Source: an uncultured Bacteroidales bacterium (GTDB taxonomy: Bacteria; Bacteroidota; Bacteroidia; Bacteroidales; Paludibacteraceae). Taken from it: a stretch of 12,061 nucleotides of DNA. The notes beneath the pieces were generated by a model, which was not told the origin of the DNA, searched no databases, and saw only the letters and a program-made list of their open reading frames with translations. The position numbers were made by a program, and so were the translations under genes. The stretch spans positions 1 to 12,061 of the forward strand of contig CAIYTJ010000378.1 of assembly GCA_903929065.1 (NCBI GenBank), written 5' to 3'. This document shows positions 1-7,167 of this stretch, piece after piece (the stretch's first letter is position 1; each line of letters opens with the position of its first letter).

Positions 1-993
1 AAATTTTTTATATTTTTTATTGACTATTACATTATAAAATCCTATAATAAAAAATGGTAAAGACAGAACATAAATGGTTCCAAAATAAGGAATAGCATTG
101 TAAAGATTGCCATCAGATTGAACCACTATAATATTTAGTAGTCGGAGTAGGTTTTGTGGTAGCAGCTTTAATATATCAACAGAGAATAAATTAAAAATCA
201 CATTTATTCTATTACTCGACAATTTAGGAACGGTTATATTAAAGAGTTCCAATTGTGAAAGATTAAAATGATTGATAATTATAAATGAAATAACTGGAAG
301 TGACACAATTAGAAAAACAGTTGAACTGATAAGAAAGTATTTTAAACTGATAAGTCTATTTTTAAGCAAATAAATTGATGCTATAATTATGAAAAGGGGG
401 ACAACTAAATATGAAGTTCCATAAGAGTATAAGCTTGTTGCGAAAACAAAAAAGGATAAAATAAAAAATTTCTTAGCTATTAATATCCCTTTAAATAGAA
501 AGTAAAAAGCAATCAGGAATAATGTTGGAAAAATATTGGATTCAAGACCCCAGCGGGCAGCCATGATACTCCAGGGGCAAATTGATAATAGAGCGAGTGC
601 AATAAGTGCCTTCTTTTTATTGAAAATTAATTTGAAGAGTAAATAAAAAATAATCAAAGAAACACAACTAAAGATCACATTGACTATCCTTGCTGAAAAA
701 ACATTTAATCCGAAAATTGAAATAAACGGCATTGACAAATATGCATACAGGGCATTCTGCCCACTGCCCCATGAAATGAAATGTATCGGAAATGAAATGC
801 CATTTCTATCAAATCCGGTTTTAAGCAAGGAAAATGCTTCGTAACCTATTGATGCTTCGTCCTGGTTTAATCCTAGAGGTTTTTCTGTAAATCCAAGAAT
901 TCTTACAATAAATCCAATTGTCAGTAGAAAAAATAATATCTGATTCTCTCTTTTCGGGACTAATAGTTTATCAAATATGTTTTCTAAAGCCAT
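1..993 (-). CDS. GT-C family membrane glycosyltransferase (PMT/ArnT-like), partial at the window's left edge
   Basis: A continuous reading frame starts at ATG 993-991 and stays open to base 1, giving 331 codons with the C-terminus missing. The product is strongly hydrophobic with many predicted membrane segments. After the first one (about residues 19-33) comes a loop with NQDEASIGYEA (residues 43-53); an acidic DE pair here is typical of GT-C enzymes such as the PMT_2/ArnT group, which transfer a sugar from a polyprenyl- or dolichyl-phosphate carrier on the outer face of the inner membrane. The following WGSGQNALYAYLSMPF and SARIVNV stretches also fit that family. Sugar and acceptor cannot be read from the sequence. 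Its start lies 3 bases after the porZ stop, so the two are probably co-transcribed and may be translationally coupled. It could instead belong to a related O-antigen or teichoic-acid type GT-C subfamily. Confidence 0.82.
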   Translation of the reverse strand, partial: MALENIFDKLLVPKRENQILFFLLTIGFIVRILGFTEKPLGLNQDEASIGYEAFSLLKTGFDRNGISFPIHFISWGSGQNALYAYLSMPFISIFGLNVFSARIVNVIFSCVSLIIFYLLFKLIFNKKKALIALALLSICPWSIMAARWGLESNIFPTLFLIAFYFLFKGILIAKKFFILSFFVFATSLYSYGTSYLVVPLFIIIASIYLLKNRLISLKYFLISSTVFLIVSLPVISFIIINHFNLSQLELFNITVPKLSSNRINVIFNLFSVDILKLLPQNLLRLLNIIVVQSDGNLYNAIPYFGTIYVLSLPFFIIGFYNVIVNKKYKKF

Positions 994-996
994 AAT

Positions 997-3327
997 TTAA
1001 TTTATTACCATAATTTTAGTAATAGTGCTCTGTGTGCCATCTGCATTCGCACAAATGGCCAAATAGATACCTGTGCTTACTTTTCTTCCGTGAGAGTCCT
1101 TTCCATCCCATGTTGCCAAACTACCATTTGAAATGGTCTCACAAACAAGATTTCCATTAATATCTGTAATTTTTACCTGTGTATTTTCTACAAGTCCGGT
1201 TATGGTAATAATACCTGTATATCCTTGTCTGACAGGATTAGGATATGCATAAACATTTTCAAATGTTGTTCCAGCTTCACTGGCATCGCTTTGATATGAA
1301 ACAATACCCTGTGAAGTTCCAAAAAACACTTCACCCGTAACAGGATTAATAGCAATTGACAAAATATCATTTGAAAGTAGTGGACTGTTAGTCATGGTGA
1401 AATGTTGAATAGTTTTCTGACCATTTTCCGACATTAAATAAACTCCGGAATTTTCAGTACCAATCCATTTACGGTTTGCACCATCAATTGCAATAGCTTT
1501 AACACGTTCATTTACCAATAAATAATCGGCTAAATTTGTGCTGTCTAACCTTGGAATTTTCACTCGTGAACAAGTATAATCAGCATTAAAAACATTATTC
1601 AAATTATTAAAGAGAAATGGTCCCATATCAGTGCCAACCCACATAACACCATTTTTATCTTGTGCCATTGTATAAACAACACTTGGATATACCGGAATGA
1701 GTTTGGTTTGGTTATTATTGTCAATTTCAGGATAAGTAAAAGTTGAAATAAATATTGATTTATCATCACTTTGATTTGTAATAGTTCCTCCATCATCAAA
1801 GATTGATAAACCAGGTGTATATCGAACTGAAGGTATCCATTTTTGATTTGGGTTTGTGGTTGAAATGAACACTTTACCAAGTGTTGGTTTTTGAATTGCA
1901 GAATTAATTATCTTCGCCCAAGTGCCATCATTTAAGAGAATTTTGACGGTTCCAACATTGTTTAACCACAAATTATTTTGTTTATCAAAGATAGCACCAT
2001 CCATTCGGGTATAATTATACGGATCTGTTGTTGATGCAGTTTCCAATAAGCTGTTATTAGGAGTATACCATTTATAAAATAAATTATTCTTGAACTCATA
2101 AAGTCCAGTTCCGTATGATGTTACAAAAAAGTGCTTGTTGTCGGTGGGATCAATTGCAACATTCATTAAATCGGTAACTGCATGTTTTGTGGAGTCTTGA
2201 ATTGATTTTGCATAGATATTGGACCATTGACCATTTTCATACATCATAATGTCACCTTCTCTTGAAAATTGTGACGCCCAGCGACCACCAGGAACAACAA
2301 ACAGTTTTTGACCTGAAAAAGTCATATCCCAGGGTAGATTTACAGCAGGACCAGCAGGTTTATAAAAATTTATTAACGGAGTCTCATTACCTGATTGTTT
2401 ATAAGAAATAATACCTAAATTATTAGCTGCAAACCAATATGTGTTGTTTTGAACATCAAGTTCGGCATCAGAAATCGTACCCAAACTCGAAATTGTTTTC
2501 ATGTTAAATGAATTGTCAAATAAATACACAGATGAACCATCAAATATGTTCAGACAATTGTTTGATACATTAAAATTGGTTGCATTAATACTTGGTAGTA
2601 GTGGTACCCAAACATTATCACTGCCTTTTTTGTAAAGTTTATTAGCCCTTAAAAGTATGAGTTGTCCTGCAAAGGATGAAATTTTTTGCAGATCGCCTGT
2701 TCCCGGAAGTCCTGTTGCTATTGACCAGAATTCATAATTGACCAAATCAGACTGGCTAAATGATGCCTGGTAAAGCGAAGAAGTTGTTAATGCATATATA
2801 ATTCCATTATTGACACACGTGCTCAATACTTTTACTTCTGATGCATTGGGTCCAATATAATATGTGTCAGCAATCTCTTTTTTTTGCATGTTTAAAACAA
2901 TTATACCAAAATTGCATGAAAGGTATGCGTTATTTTGATAAAATTGAATCTGGTTTACATCTTTGGTTGAGCTCATTTGCTTATTATACAAATCAGGTAG
3001 ATTATATACACCACCATTCGAAAGTAAATCGATATTGCCATTTGAATATACAATTAACAGTTGCTGGCTGGTTTGGTCATACTCAATTCGTGAAATTGTT
3101 GTGCCATTCAAGCCACTACTTTTACTGTAAAATTCCAAACCGCCATCTTGTTTGTCTACCGAAAATAAAGCTCCCTCACTCACTGCAAAAATTTTATTTG
3201 CGGACTGAGCAATTTGAGAAACATTATTGTATGCAAAATGTGTTCTCCATTTTCCCATGGCAAGTTGTGCGACAGAAAATTGAACTAATAATAAAGATAA
3301 AACTACAATAGAAATATATTTTTTCAT
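997..3327 (-). CDS. porZ: PorZ, T9SS attachment-complex beta-propeller protein with C-terminal sorting domain
   Basis: 776 residues with a signal peptide (residues 1-20, ending SVAQ). The N-terminal part, with KWRTHFAYNNVSQIA, SGLNGTTIS and a YSNGNIDLL motif (about residues 26-103), is the pattern I recognise from the PorZ N-terminal propeller. Later repeats with MWVGTD, RKWIGTENSGVYL and VFFGTSQGIVSY are propeller blades of the two-component-regulator type. Residues 690-776 form a T9SS type A sorting domain, beginning VYAYPNPV and containing VKITDINGNLV, WDGKDSHGRKVSTGIY and a terminal KIMVIN. In Porphyromonas gingivalis PorZ sits on the cell surface with PorU, PorV and PorQ, binds anionic LPS and is needed for cargo processing; its length is similar to this one. 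It lies 116 bases after rdgB with no obvious promoter between, so it may be in the same transcript. A generic T9SS-sorted propeller protein is the main alternative, but the N-terminal pattern argues for PorZ. Confidence 0.86.
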   Translation of the reverse strand: MKKYISIVVLSLLLVQFSVAQLAMGKWRTHFAYNNVSQIAQSANKIFAVSEGALFSVDKQDGGLEFYSKSSGLNGTTISRIEYDQTSQQLLIVYSNGNIDLLSNGGVYNLPDLYNKQMSSTKDVNQIQFYQNNAYLSCNFGIIVLNMQKKEIADTYYIGPNASEVKVLSTCVNNGIIYALTTSSLYQASFSQSDLVNYEFWSIATGLPGTGDLQKISSFAGQLILLRANKLYKKGSDNVWVPLLPSINATNFNVSNNCLNIFDGSSVYLFDNSFNMKTISSLGTISDAELDVQNNTYWFAANNLGIISYKQSGNETPLINFYKPAGPAVNLPWDMTFSGQKLFVVPGGRWASQFSREGDIMMYENGQWSNIYAKSIQDSTKHAVTDLMNVAIDPTDNKHFFVTSYGTGLYEFKNNLFYKWYTPNNSLLETASTTDPYNYTRMDGAIFDKQNNLWLNNVGTVKILLNDGTWAKIINSAIQKPTLGKVFISTTNPNQKWIPSVRYTPGLSIFDDGGTITNQSDDKSIFISTFTYPEIDNNNQTKLIPVYPSVVYTMAQDKNGVMWVGTDMGPFLFNNLNNVFNADYTCSRVKIPRLDSTNLADYLLVNERVKAIAIDGANRKWIGTENSGVYLMSENGQKTIQHFTMTNSPLLSNDILSIAINPVTGEVFFGTSQGIVSYQSDASEAGTTFENVYAYPNPVRQGYTGIITITGLVENTQVKITDINGNLVCETISNGSLATWDGKDSHGRKVSTGIYLAICANADGTQSTITKIMVIN

Positions 3328-3443
3328 ATTAGAGATTTGCTTTTTTGTATGGTACTTTTTAATTTGAGACAGTCAACTATTTAAAACTAAAAAATGACGA
3401 TTTTATTTTATTATTCTGAACTATCATTCATTAAACGCTATTA

Positions 3444-4016
3444 TTATTTTAGATATTTTGTTAGTTTGTTTACAGCTAAAGCTCTGTGACTAATTTTATT
3501 TTTTTCTTCTGAACCAAGCTCAGCAAAACTCTCAGTAAAACCATCCGGAATAAAAATCGGATCATAACCAAAACCATTATTTCCTAACCGTTTAGAGGCG
3601 ATTTGACCATCAATTCTGCCTTCAAAATAACTAATTTTGGTCGATTGGATTAATGCAATCACTGTTCGGAAACAAGCTTTTCGGTTGTGCTCATTTTTCA
3701 TCATTTCAAGAACTTTGTTCATGTTTTTCTCGGCATCATGCTCTTCACCGGCAAATCTTGCTGAATATACTCCCGGTTCACCACCCAGTGCTTCGATTTC
3801 CAATCCGGTATCATCTGCAAAACAGTCCAATCCGAATTTATCATGAACATATTTTGCTTTTAATAGTGCATTTCCTTCTAAAGTATTGGCAGTTTCAGGA
3901 ATCTCATCATAGCAATTCAGTTCTGCCAAACTTATAATTTTATATTCCGGTTCCAGAATTGCTTTGACCTCAGTCAATTTATGGGTATTGTTAGTGGCAA
4001 AAACCAGTTTTTTCAT
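3444..4016 (-). CDS. rdgB: Non-canonical purine NTP pyrophosphatase (RdgB/HAM1 family)
   Basis: 190 residues, normal for the family. The enzyme hydrolyses dITP, ITP and XTP to the monophosphate plus pyrophosphate, clearing deaminated purines from the nucleotide pool in the cytoplasm. Diagnostic motifs are all present: FATNNTHKLTEV near the N-terminus (residues 6-17, with the phosphate-binding T/N...K), FADDTGLEIEALGG (66-79, containing the catalytic Asp69 region), PGVYSARFAGE (81-91), GFGYDPIF (148-155) and the base-recognition SHRA (176-179). No signal peptide. It is the first gene of the minus-strand rdgB-porZ-glycosyltransferase group, with a TATCTTTG promoter element about 35 bases before its start. 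Family assignment is secure; the exact substrate preference is inferred from the family. Confidence 0.96.
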   Translation of the reverse strand: MKKLVFATNNTHKLTEVKAILEPEYKIISLAELNCYDEIPETANTLEGNALLKAKYVHDKFGLDCFADDTGLEIEALGGEPGVYSARFAGEEHDAEKNMNKVLEMMKNEHNRKACFRTVIALIQSTKISYFEGRIDGQIASKRLGNNGFGYDPIFIPDGFTESFAELGSEEKNKISHRALAVNKLTKYLK

Positions 4017-4049
4017 ATATTGAACAAAATATTAAAAAGCATTCATCTG

Positions 4050-4057
4050 CAAAGATA
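4050..4057 (-). promoter_or_regulatory. Bacteroidota -7 promoter element upstream of rdgB
   Basis: Read on the minus strand this is TATCTTTG, an exact match to the Bacteroidota -7 consensus TAnnTTTG, about 33 bases before the rdgB ATG. No clear -33 TTG is visible at the usual distance, so the call rests on the -7 match and position. Confidence 0.5.
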
Positions 4058-4208
4058 AATAATTTTAGCAATAAAAATGGAGAATTTCTTTTCAAACTCA
4101 TTTAATTTGAACTTTAAAATATTAAACCAGATAGCAGTTTTTTACTGCTCAATATAAGTTTTTGAAACAATAACAAAATTGCGATTGCCAAGTGTTTAAT
4201 ACAGTTAT

Positions 4209-4237
4209 TTTGTTTAATTTTGCAAAACCTAATTTTG
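4209..4237 (+). promoter_or_regulatory. Promoter of the small beta-barrel gene, with two tandem -7 elements
   Basis: TAATTTTG, matching TAnnTTTG, occurs twice, at 4215-4222 and 4230-4237. The second copy has a TTTG at 4209-4212 separated by 17 bases, a plausible -33 element, and would start a leader of roughly 30 bases before the ATG at 4274. The first copy has only a weak TTTA at 4195-4198. Either or both could be used. Confidence 0.5.
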
Positions 4238-4273
4238 AATCAATAATCGTTATAATTTAAAACTTGAGAAAAA

Positions 4274-4750
4274 ATGAAGAAAACTATTCTATTGTTCGTT
4301 TTGATTATTACTATAGGTGCTTTGAAGGCACAAGTCGACAACAAAACCATCGGACTTCGTCTTGGCAGCGGTTTTGGATACGGTGCCGAAATTTCTTATC
4401 AGCAACCTTTAAGTAAGACTAACCGGTTGGAATTGGACCTTGGATTAAACAGTTGGGGTTTCGGATTGAATGGTGTTTACCAGTGGGTTTGGGATTTATC
4501 AGAACTAGCCGATGGATTTAACTGGTATGCCGGAGTTGGAGCTGGAATCGGTTCTTATAACTTCAAATATAATACACTCCCCAACAATCCTTCAAATCTA
4601 AGTATAGGAGTTTTAGGACAAATTGGAATTGAATACAAATTTGAAATTCCACTTACATTATCGTTGGATTATCGTCCTGGATTGTATTTTCTGAATGGAT
4701 TTAATTCATCCTATGATGGGATTTGTATTGCAGGGCGATATCGGTTTTAA
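4274..4750 (+). CDS. Small secreted outer-membrane beta-barrel-like protein, unknown role
   Basis: 158 residues. A clear signal peptide (MKKTILLFVLIITIGALKA, cleavage probably before Gln20) is followed by alternating hydrophobic and polar strands rich in Gly and aromatics (IGLRLGSGFGYGAEISY, LELDLGLNSWGFGLNGVY, WYAGVGAGIGSYNF, GQIGIEYKF, LSLDYRPGLYF). The chain ends in a strand finishing with Phe (IAGRYRF), the usual C-terminal signal for outer-membrane beta-barrel assembly. The size fits an eight-stranded barrel. Function is not evident. It stands alone on the plus strand between its own promoter and a perfect terminator shared with the convergent barrel gene, so it is likely a single-gene transcript. 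The barrel class is well supported; any transport or structural role would be guesswork. Confidence 0.88.
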   Translation: MKKTILLFVLIITIGALKAQVDNKTIGLRLGSGFGYGAEISYQQPLSKTNRLELDLGLNSWGFGLNGVYQWVWDLSELADGFNWYAGVGAGIGSYNFKYNTLPNNPSNLSIGVLGQIGIEYKFEIPLTLSLDYRPGLYFLNGFNSSYDGICIAGRYRF

Positions 4751-4768
4751 ATCATTTGTTTATCAATA

Positions 4769-4805
4769 AAAAAGCTGTTTCAAATCGAATTTGAAACAGC
4801 TTTTT
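4769..4805. terminator. Bidirectional intrinsic terminator between two convergent barrel genes
   Basis: A perfect 17-base-pair stem (arms 4769-4785 and 4789-4805, loop CGA) with A5 on one flank and T5 on the other, so it gives a U-tract when read on either strand. It sits 18 bases after the plus-strand stop and 20 bases after the minus-strand stop and should end both transcripts. Confidence 0.93.
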
Positions 4806-4825
4806 CAATTATTGAAAATCAGATA

Positions 4826-5494
4826 TTAAAAGATTTTCCAACCTAATGAAATCACAAAAGTGCTTGAAGGTAAATTGTTGAGAGTAATATTAGACAATTT
4901 AGTCTCGTATATATTTGGGATTAAATTGTAATGAACATCCAAGGCAAACATCAATACATCAACTCCGGCACCCACTTGTAACCCTACAGTAGCAGCTTTA
5001 AAATCTGATTGAAGTTTGTTGACATCAAAAGTTCCGGTAGTGTTTTGAAAATTTAATGTTGAACCGGCATTAAATTTAATGTCAGGACCTGCAAAGGCCC
5101 GAAGATTGAGAATTTTCAGATCCAGTAATTTTGCACCTAATAAAATGGGAACATCGACCGCATTAATATTGGCAACCTTATTAAGAGTCACACTTGCATT
5201 GTTATTAGTCACATCCTGAAATGTCAAATTATAATTTTTCTTTTGAATATTATACAGCAATTCAGGTTCCAGATAAATTGTTTTTCCTAAATAAATTCGG
5301 GCAAAAAGACCGGCATGAAAATCATTCCACAATTCATTTTGAACAGAATTTAAATTATAAGTGCCATTTGCAACAGAACCGATATTGCTGAATGTAAGCG
5401 AAGAATTATATCCCGCTTTAATTCCAAAATTTAGCTGTGCATACGTAACTGAAACTGTAAGCAGAAGTACTGCTGCGATAATTAACTTCTTCAT
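4826..5494 (-). CDS. Outer-membrane beta-barrel protein (OMP_b-brl_2 / porin-like family)
   Basis: 222 residues with a signal peptide (MKKLIIAAVLLLTVSVTYA, cleavage before Gln20). The mature part opens with NFGIKAGYNSSL, the usual first strand of the Bacteroidota outer-membrane beta-barrel family. It also has FHAGLFARIYL, IYLEPELLYNIQKK, VDVPILLGAKLLDL, LRAFAGPDI, VGLQVGAGVDVLMFALDVHYN and a last strand FVISLGWKIF ending in Phe. These are standard signatures of the PorT-like/OMP_b-brl_2 group. Members vary widely in role and no ligand or partner can be read here. It starts 83 bases after the transglycosylase stop on the same strand with no exact -7 element seen between, so it may be read from the transglycosylase promoter. 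It ends at the shared terminator. Confidence 0.9.
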   Translation of the reverse strand: MKKLIIAAVLLLTVSVTYAQLNFGIKAGYNSSLTFSNIGSVANGTYNLNSVQNELWNDFHAGLFARIYLGKTIYLEPELLYNIQKKNYNLTFQDVTNNNASVTLNKVANINAVDVPILLGAKLLDLKILNLRAFAGPDIKFNAGSTLNFQNTTGTFDVNKLQSDFKAATVGLQVGAGVDVLMFALDVHYNLIPNIYETKLSNITLNNLPSSTFVISLGWKIF

Positions 5495-5577
5495 AAATAA
5501 TTAGTTTTAATTATTAAAAATAAATTATTGGTTGTTCTCTGAAAACGATAAATTCATTGATTTGTTGTAAAAGTATT

Positions 5578-6495
5578 TTAGAATGTTACCCACATTGGGT
5601 TATGAATCTTTATTTTTGTATTATCAAACTTAAAATCAACTTTGTCAGGAACTTTTATAACATACTCAGTATTATTTTTATTGGTCAGCTGACGGTCGCG
5701 AAGCCAGAAATTAAAATCTTTCAATTGCGCATAACTTATTCCATTTTGAGCAGCCCAAACTGTCCAGTCAGCAATCGCACCTTTTATTATAACATCTTTT
5801 GTACCAATAGTTTGATAAAACTGGTTCCTATCAATCTGATAACCGAAAACTTTCGGATTTTCCAAAAACTGTTTCATGGTTAAAAGCCTGAAAATATACC
5901 GGCTGGTTTCAGGATTTAGGTATAAATCAAAAGCTTCTTCAACTTGTTGATTTTCCTTTTCCTGAGAAATGCGCCCCATTCCGGCATTGTACGAAGCGGC
6001 CACCAACAACCAGTTTTTATATTTTGCATAAGCACTTTTGAAATAACGACAAGCCGCTGCTGTCGATTTTTCAATATGATAACGCTCGTCAACTTCATCA
6101 TTTACTTCCAGCCCGAATTGCTGAGCTGTTTTGGGCATCAATTGCCACAAACCAACTGCCTGCACTGGCGAAGTGACTTTTAAATCGAGATTGCTTTCAA
6201 TAACAGCGAGGTATTTGAAATCGTCCGGAATTCCGTTTTCTTTCAAAACCGGTTCGATAATTGGAAAATAACGGTTTGCCCGTTTAATAATAATCAAGCT
6301 CTGAGCGTGATTATAGGCGATAATAGTTTGTTCACGGTCAAAACGCTCCCGCATATCATATCTTTCAAGGGAAATTGATTGGCCTGCAAATTCGGTTTTT
6401 AATGGTATTGGAAACGAAATAATCGGTTCAATACTATATCCAATCTGAGAAAAACATCCGCACAAAATCAACAATAACGAAAACTTCTTCAACAT
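5578..6495 (-). CDS. MltD-like lytic murein transglycosylase (SLT domain)
   Basis: 305 residues. It cleaves the MurNAc-GlcNAc bond of peptidoglycan, leaving 1,6-anhydro ends, in the periplasm or at the outer membrane. A hydrophobic signal region covers residues 5-21. It contains LCGC at 11-14, which could be a loose lipobox, but ordinary signal peptidase cleavage after Ser21 is equally possible. The SLT domain spans about residues 75-210: IPDDFKYLAVIESNL with catalytic Glu100, VGLWQLMPKTA (114-124) and LLVAASYNAGMGRI (163-176), in canonical order. The C-terminal part (ISYAQLKDFNFWLRDRQL and YVIKVP) resembles the degenerate LysM-like tail of MltD-type proteins in this phylum; I see no clear full LysM. 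A TATCTTTG element lies about 44 bases upstream. MltD versus another SLT family enzyme cannot be settled by eye. Confidence 0.92.
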   Translation of the reverse strand: MLKKFSLLLILCGCFSQIGYSIEPIISFPIPLKTEFAGQSISLERYDMRERFDREQTIIAYNHAQSLIIIKRANRYFPIIEPVLKENGIPDDFKYLAVIESNLDLKVTSPVQAVGLWQLMPKTAQQFGLEVNDEVDERYHIEKSTAAACRYFKSAYAKYKNWLLVAASYNAGMGRISQEKENQQVEEAFDLYLNPETSRYIFRLLTMKQFLENPKVFGYQIDRNQFYQTIGTKDVIIKGAIADWTVWAAQNGISYAQLKDFNFWLRDRQLTNKNNTEYVIKVPDKVDFKFDNTKIKIHNPMWVTF

Positions 6496-6538
6496 AAATT
6501 TGTATTTTATTTGCTAAAAACAATCAATCTAAACACTG

Positions 6539-6546
6539 CAAAGATA
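6539..6546 (-). promoter_or_regulatory. Bacteroidota -7 promoter element upstream of the lytic transglycosylase
   Basis: On the minus strand the bases read TATCTTTG, an exact TAnnTTTG match about 43 bases before the ATG at 6495. It is divergent from the coaD promoter element about 84 bases away. No convincing -33 TTG was seen. Confidence 0.5.
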
Positions 6547-6629
6547 AAGAATATGATGAAATTTTGTACTTAAATCAAAAAAAATCAAACTTTACATCCC
6601 TTTTTTAATAGGTAGAAGTTAAATTCATC

Positions 6630-6637
6630 TATCTTTG
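6630..6637 (+). promoter_or_regulatory. Bacteroidota -7 promoter element upstream of coaD
   Basis: TATCTTTG matches TAnnTTTG and is followed by GCACC, a context common at Bacteroidota transcription starts. The implied leader to the ATG at 6695 is about 50 bases. No good -33 TTG is visible at 17-21 bases upstream. Confidence 0.5.
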
Positions 6638-6694
6638 CACCTGGTATATATTTTGTAGCTTAATCAATAATTGAACCAAATTAAATTGAACCTT

Positions 6695-7147
6695 ATGAGA
6701 AGAGCCATTTTTCCCGGAACTTTTGATCCTTTCACTATTGGGCATTACAGCATTGTACAGCGTGGTTTAGCTTTTTTTGATGAAATAGTGATCGGAATCG
6801 GACATAATCAATCCAAGCAAACTCTTTTCACCGTTGAAAAAAGGCTGGATTTGGTTCAACAGGCCTTTCAAAATGAACCTCGTGTCAAAATTGCTTCATA
6901 CAATAGCCTGACAGTTGATTTTGCACTTTCGGTTAAGGCCGATTATATATTACGCGGTTTGCGTTCGGTTGGTGATTTTGAATATGAACGCACTGTGGCA
7001 GACGCGAATCGTAAACTAACAGGTATTGAAACTGTTATACTTTTCACAGAATCGGAATATTCATATATTTCGTCGACGGTTGTACGGGATTTGTATTCGT
7101 TTGGGAAAGATATTTCAACTTTTTTGCCGCCTAATGTAAAACTATAA
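6695..7147 (+). CDS. coaD: Pantetheine-phosphate adenylyltransferase (CoaD)
   Basis: 150 residues from the ATG at 6695. The frame is open upstream to a TTG at 6671, but homologous proteins begin directly with the nucleotide-binding strand, as here (MRRAIFPGTFDPFTIGH), so the ATG is preferred. The enzyme transfers AMP from ATP to 4'-phosphopantetheine, giving dephospho-CoA, the penultimate step of coenzyme A synthesis. Visible motifs are the HIGH-like TIGH (residues 14-17), the YILRGLRSVGDFEYE segment that binds substrate and Mg-ATP, and ISSTVVRDL (125-133), the second nucleotidyltransferase signature. Length is normal. Its stop is 20 bases before the start of the S41 protease gene, so the two are likely co-transcribed from the promoter at 6630. 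Confidence 0.96.
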   Translation: MRRAIFPGTFDPFTIGHYSIVQRGLAFFDEIVIGIGHNQSKQTLFTVEKRLDLVQQAFQNEPRVKIASYNSLTVDFALSVKADYILRGLRSVGDFEYERTVADANRKLTGIETVILFTESEYSYISSTVVRDLYSFGKDISTFLPPNVKL

Positions 7148-7167
7148 ATTTATCTAATTTGCTTATT

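Noticed and set aside
2841..3311. 156-codon plus-strand open frame opposite porZ
   Set aside because: Composition is that of an antisense shadow (Cys, His and Leu rich with no domain), with no promoter; porZ on the other strand is well supported.
6671..6694. TTG start giving an eight-residue extension of CoaD
   Set aside because: CoaD proteins begin at the nucleotide-binding strand, which follows directly on the ATG at 6695; the extension has no family support.
7159..7167. TTG start three codons upstream of the S41 protease ATG
   Set aside because: The ATG at 7168 begins a normal MKR-type signal peptide, and the extra residues add nothing.
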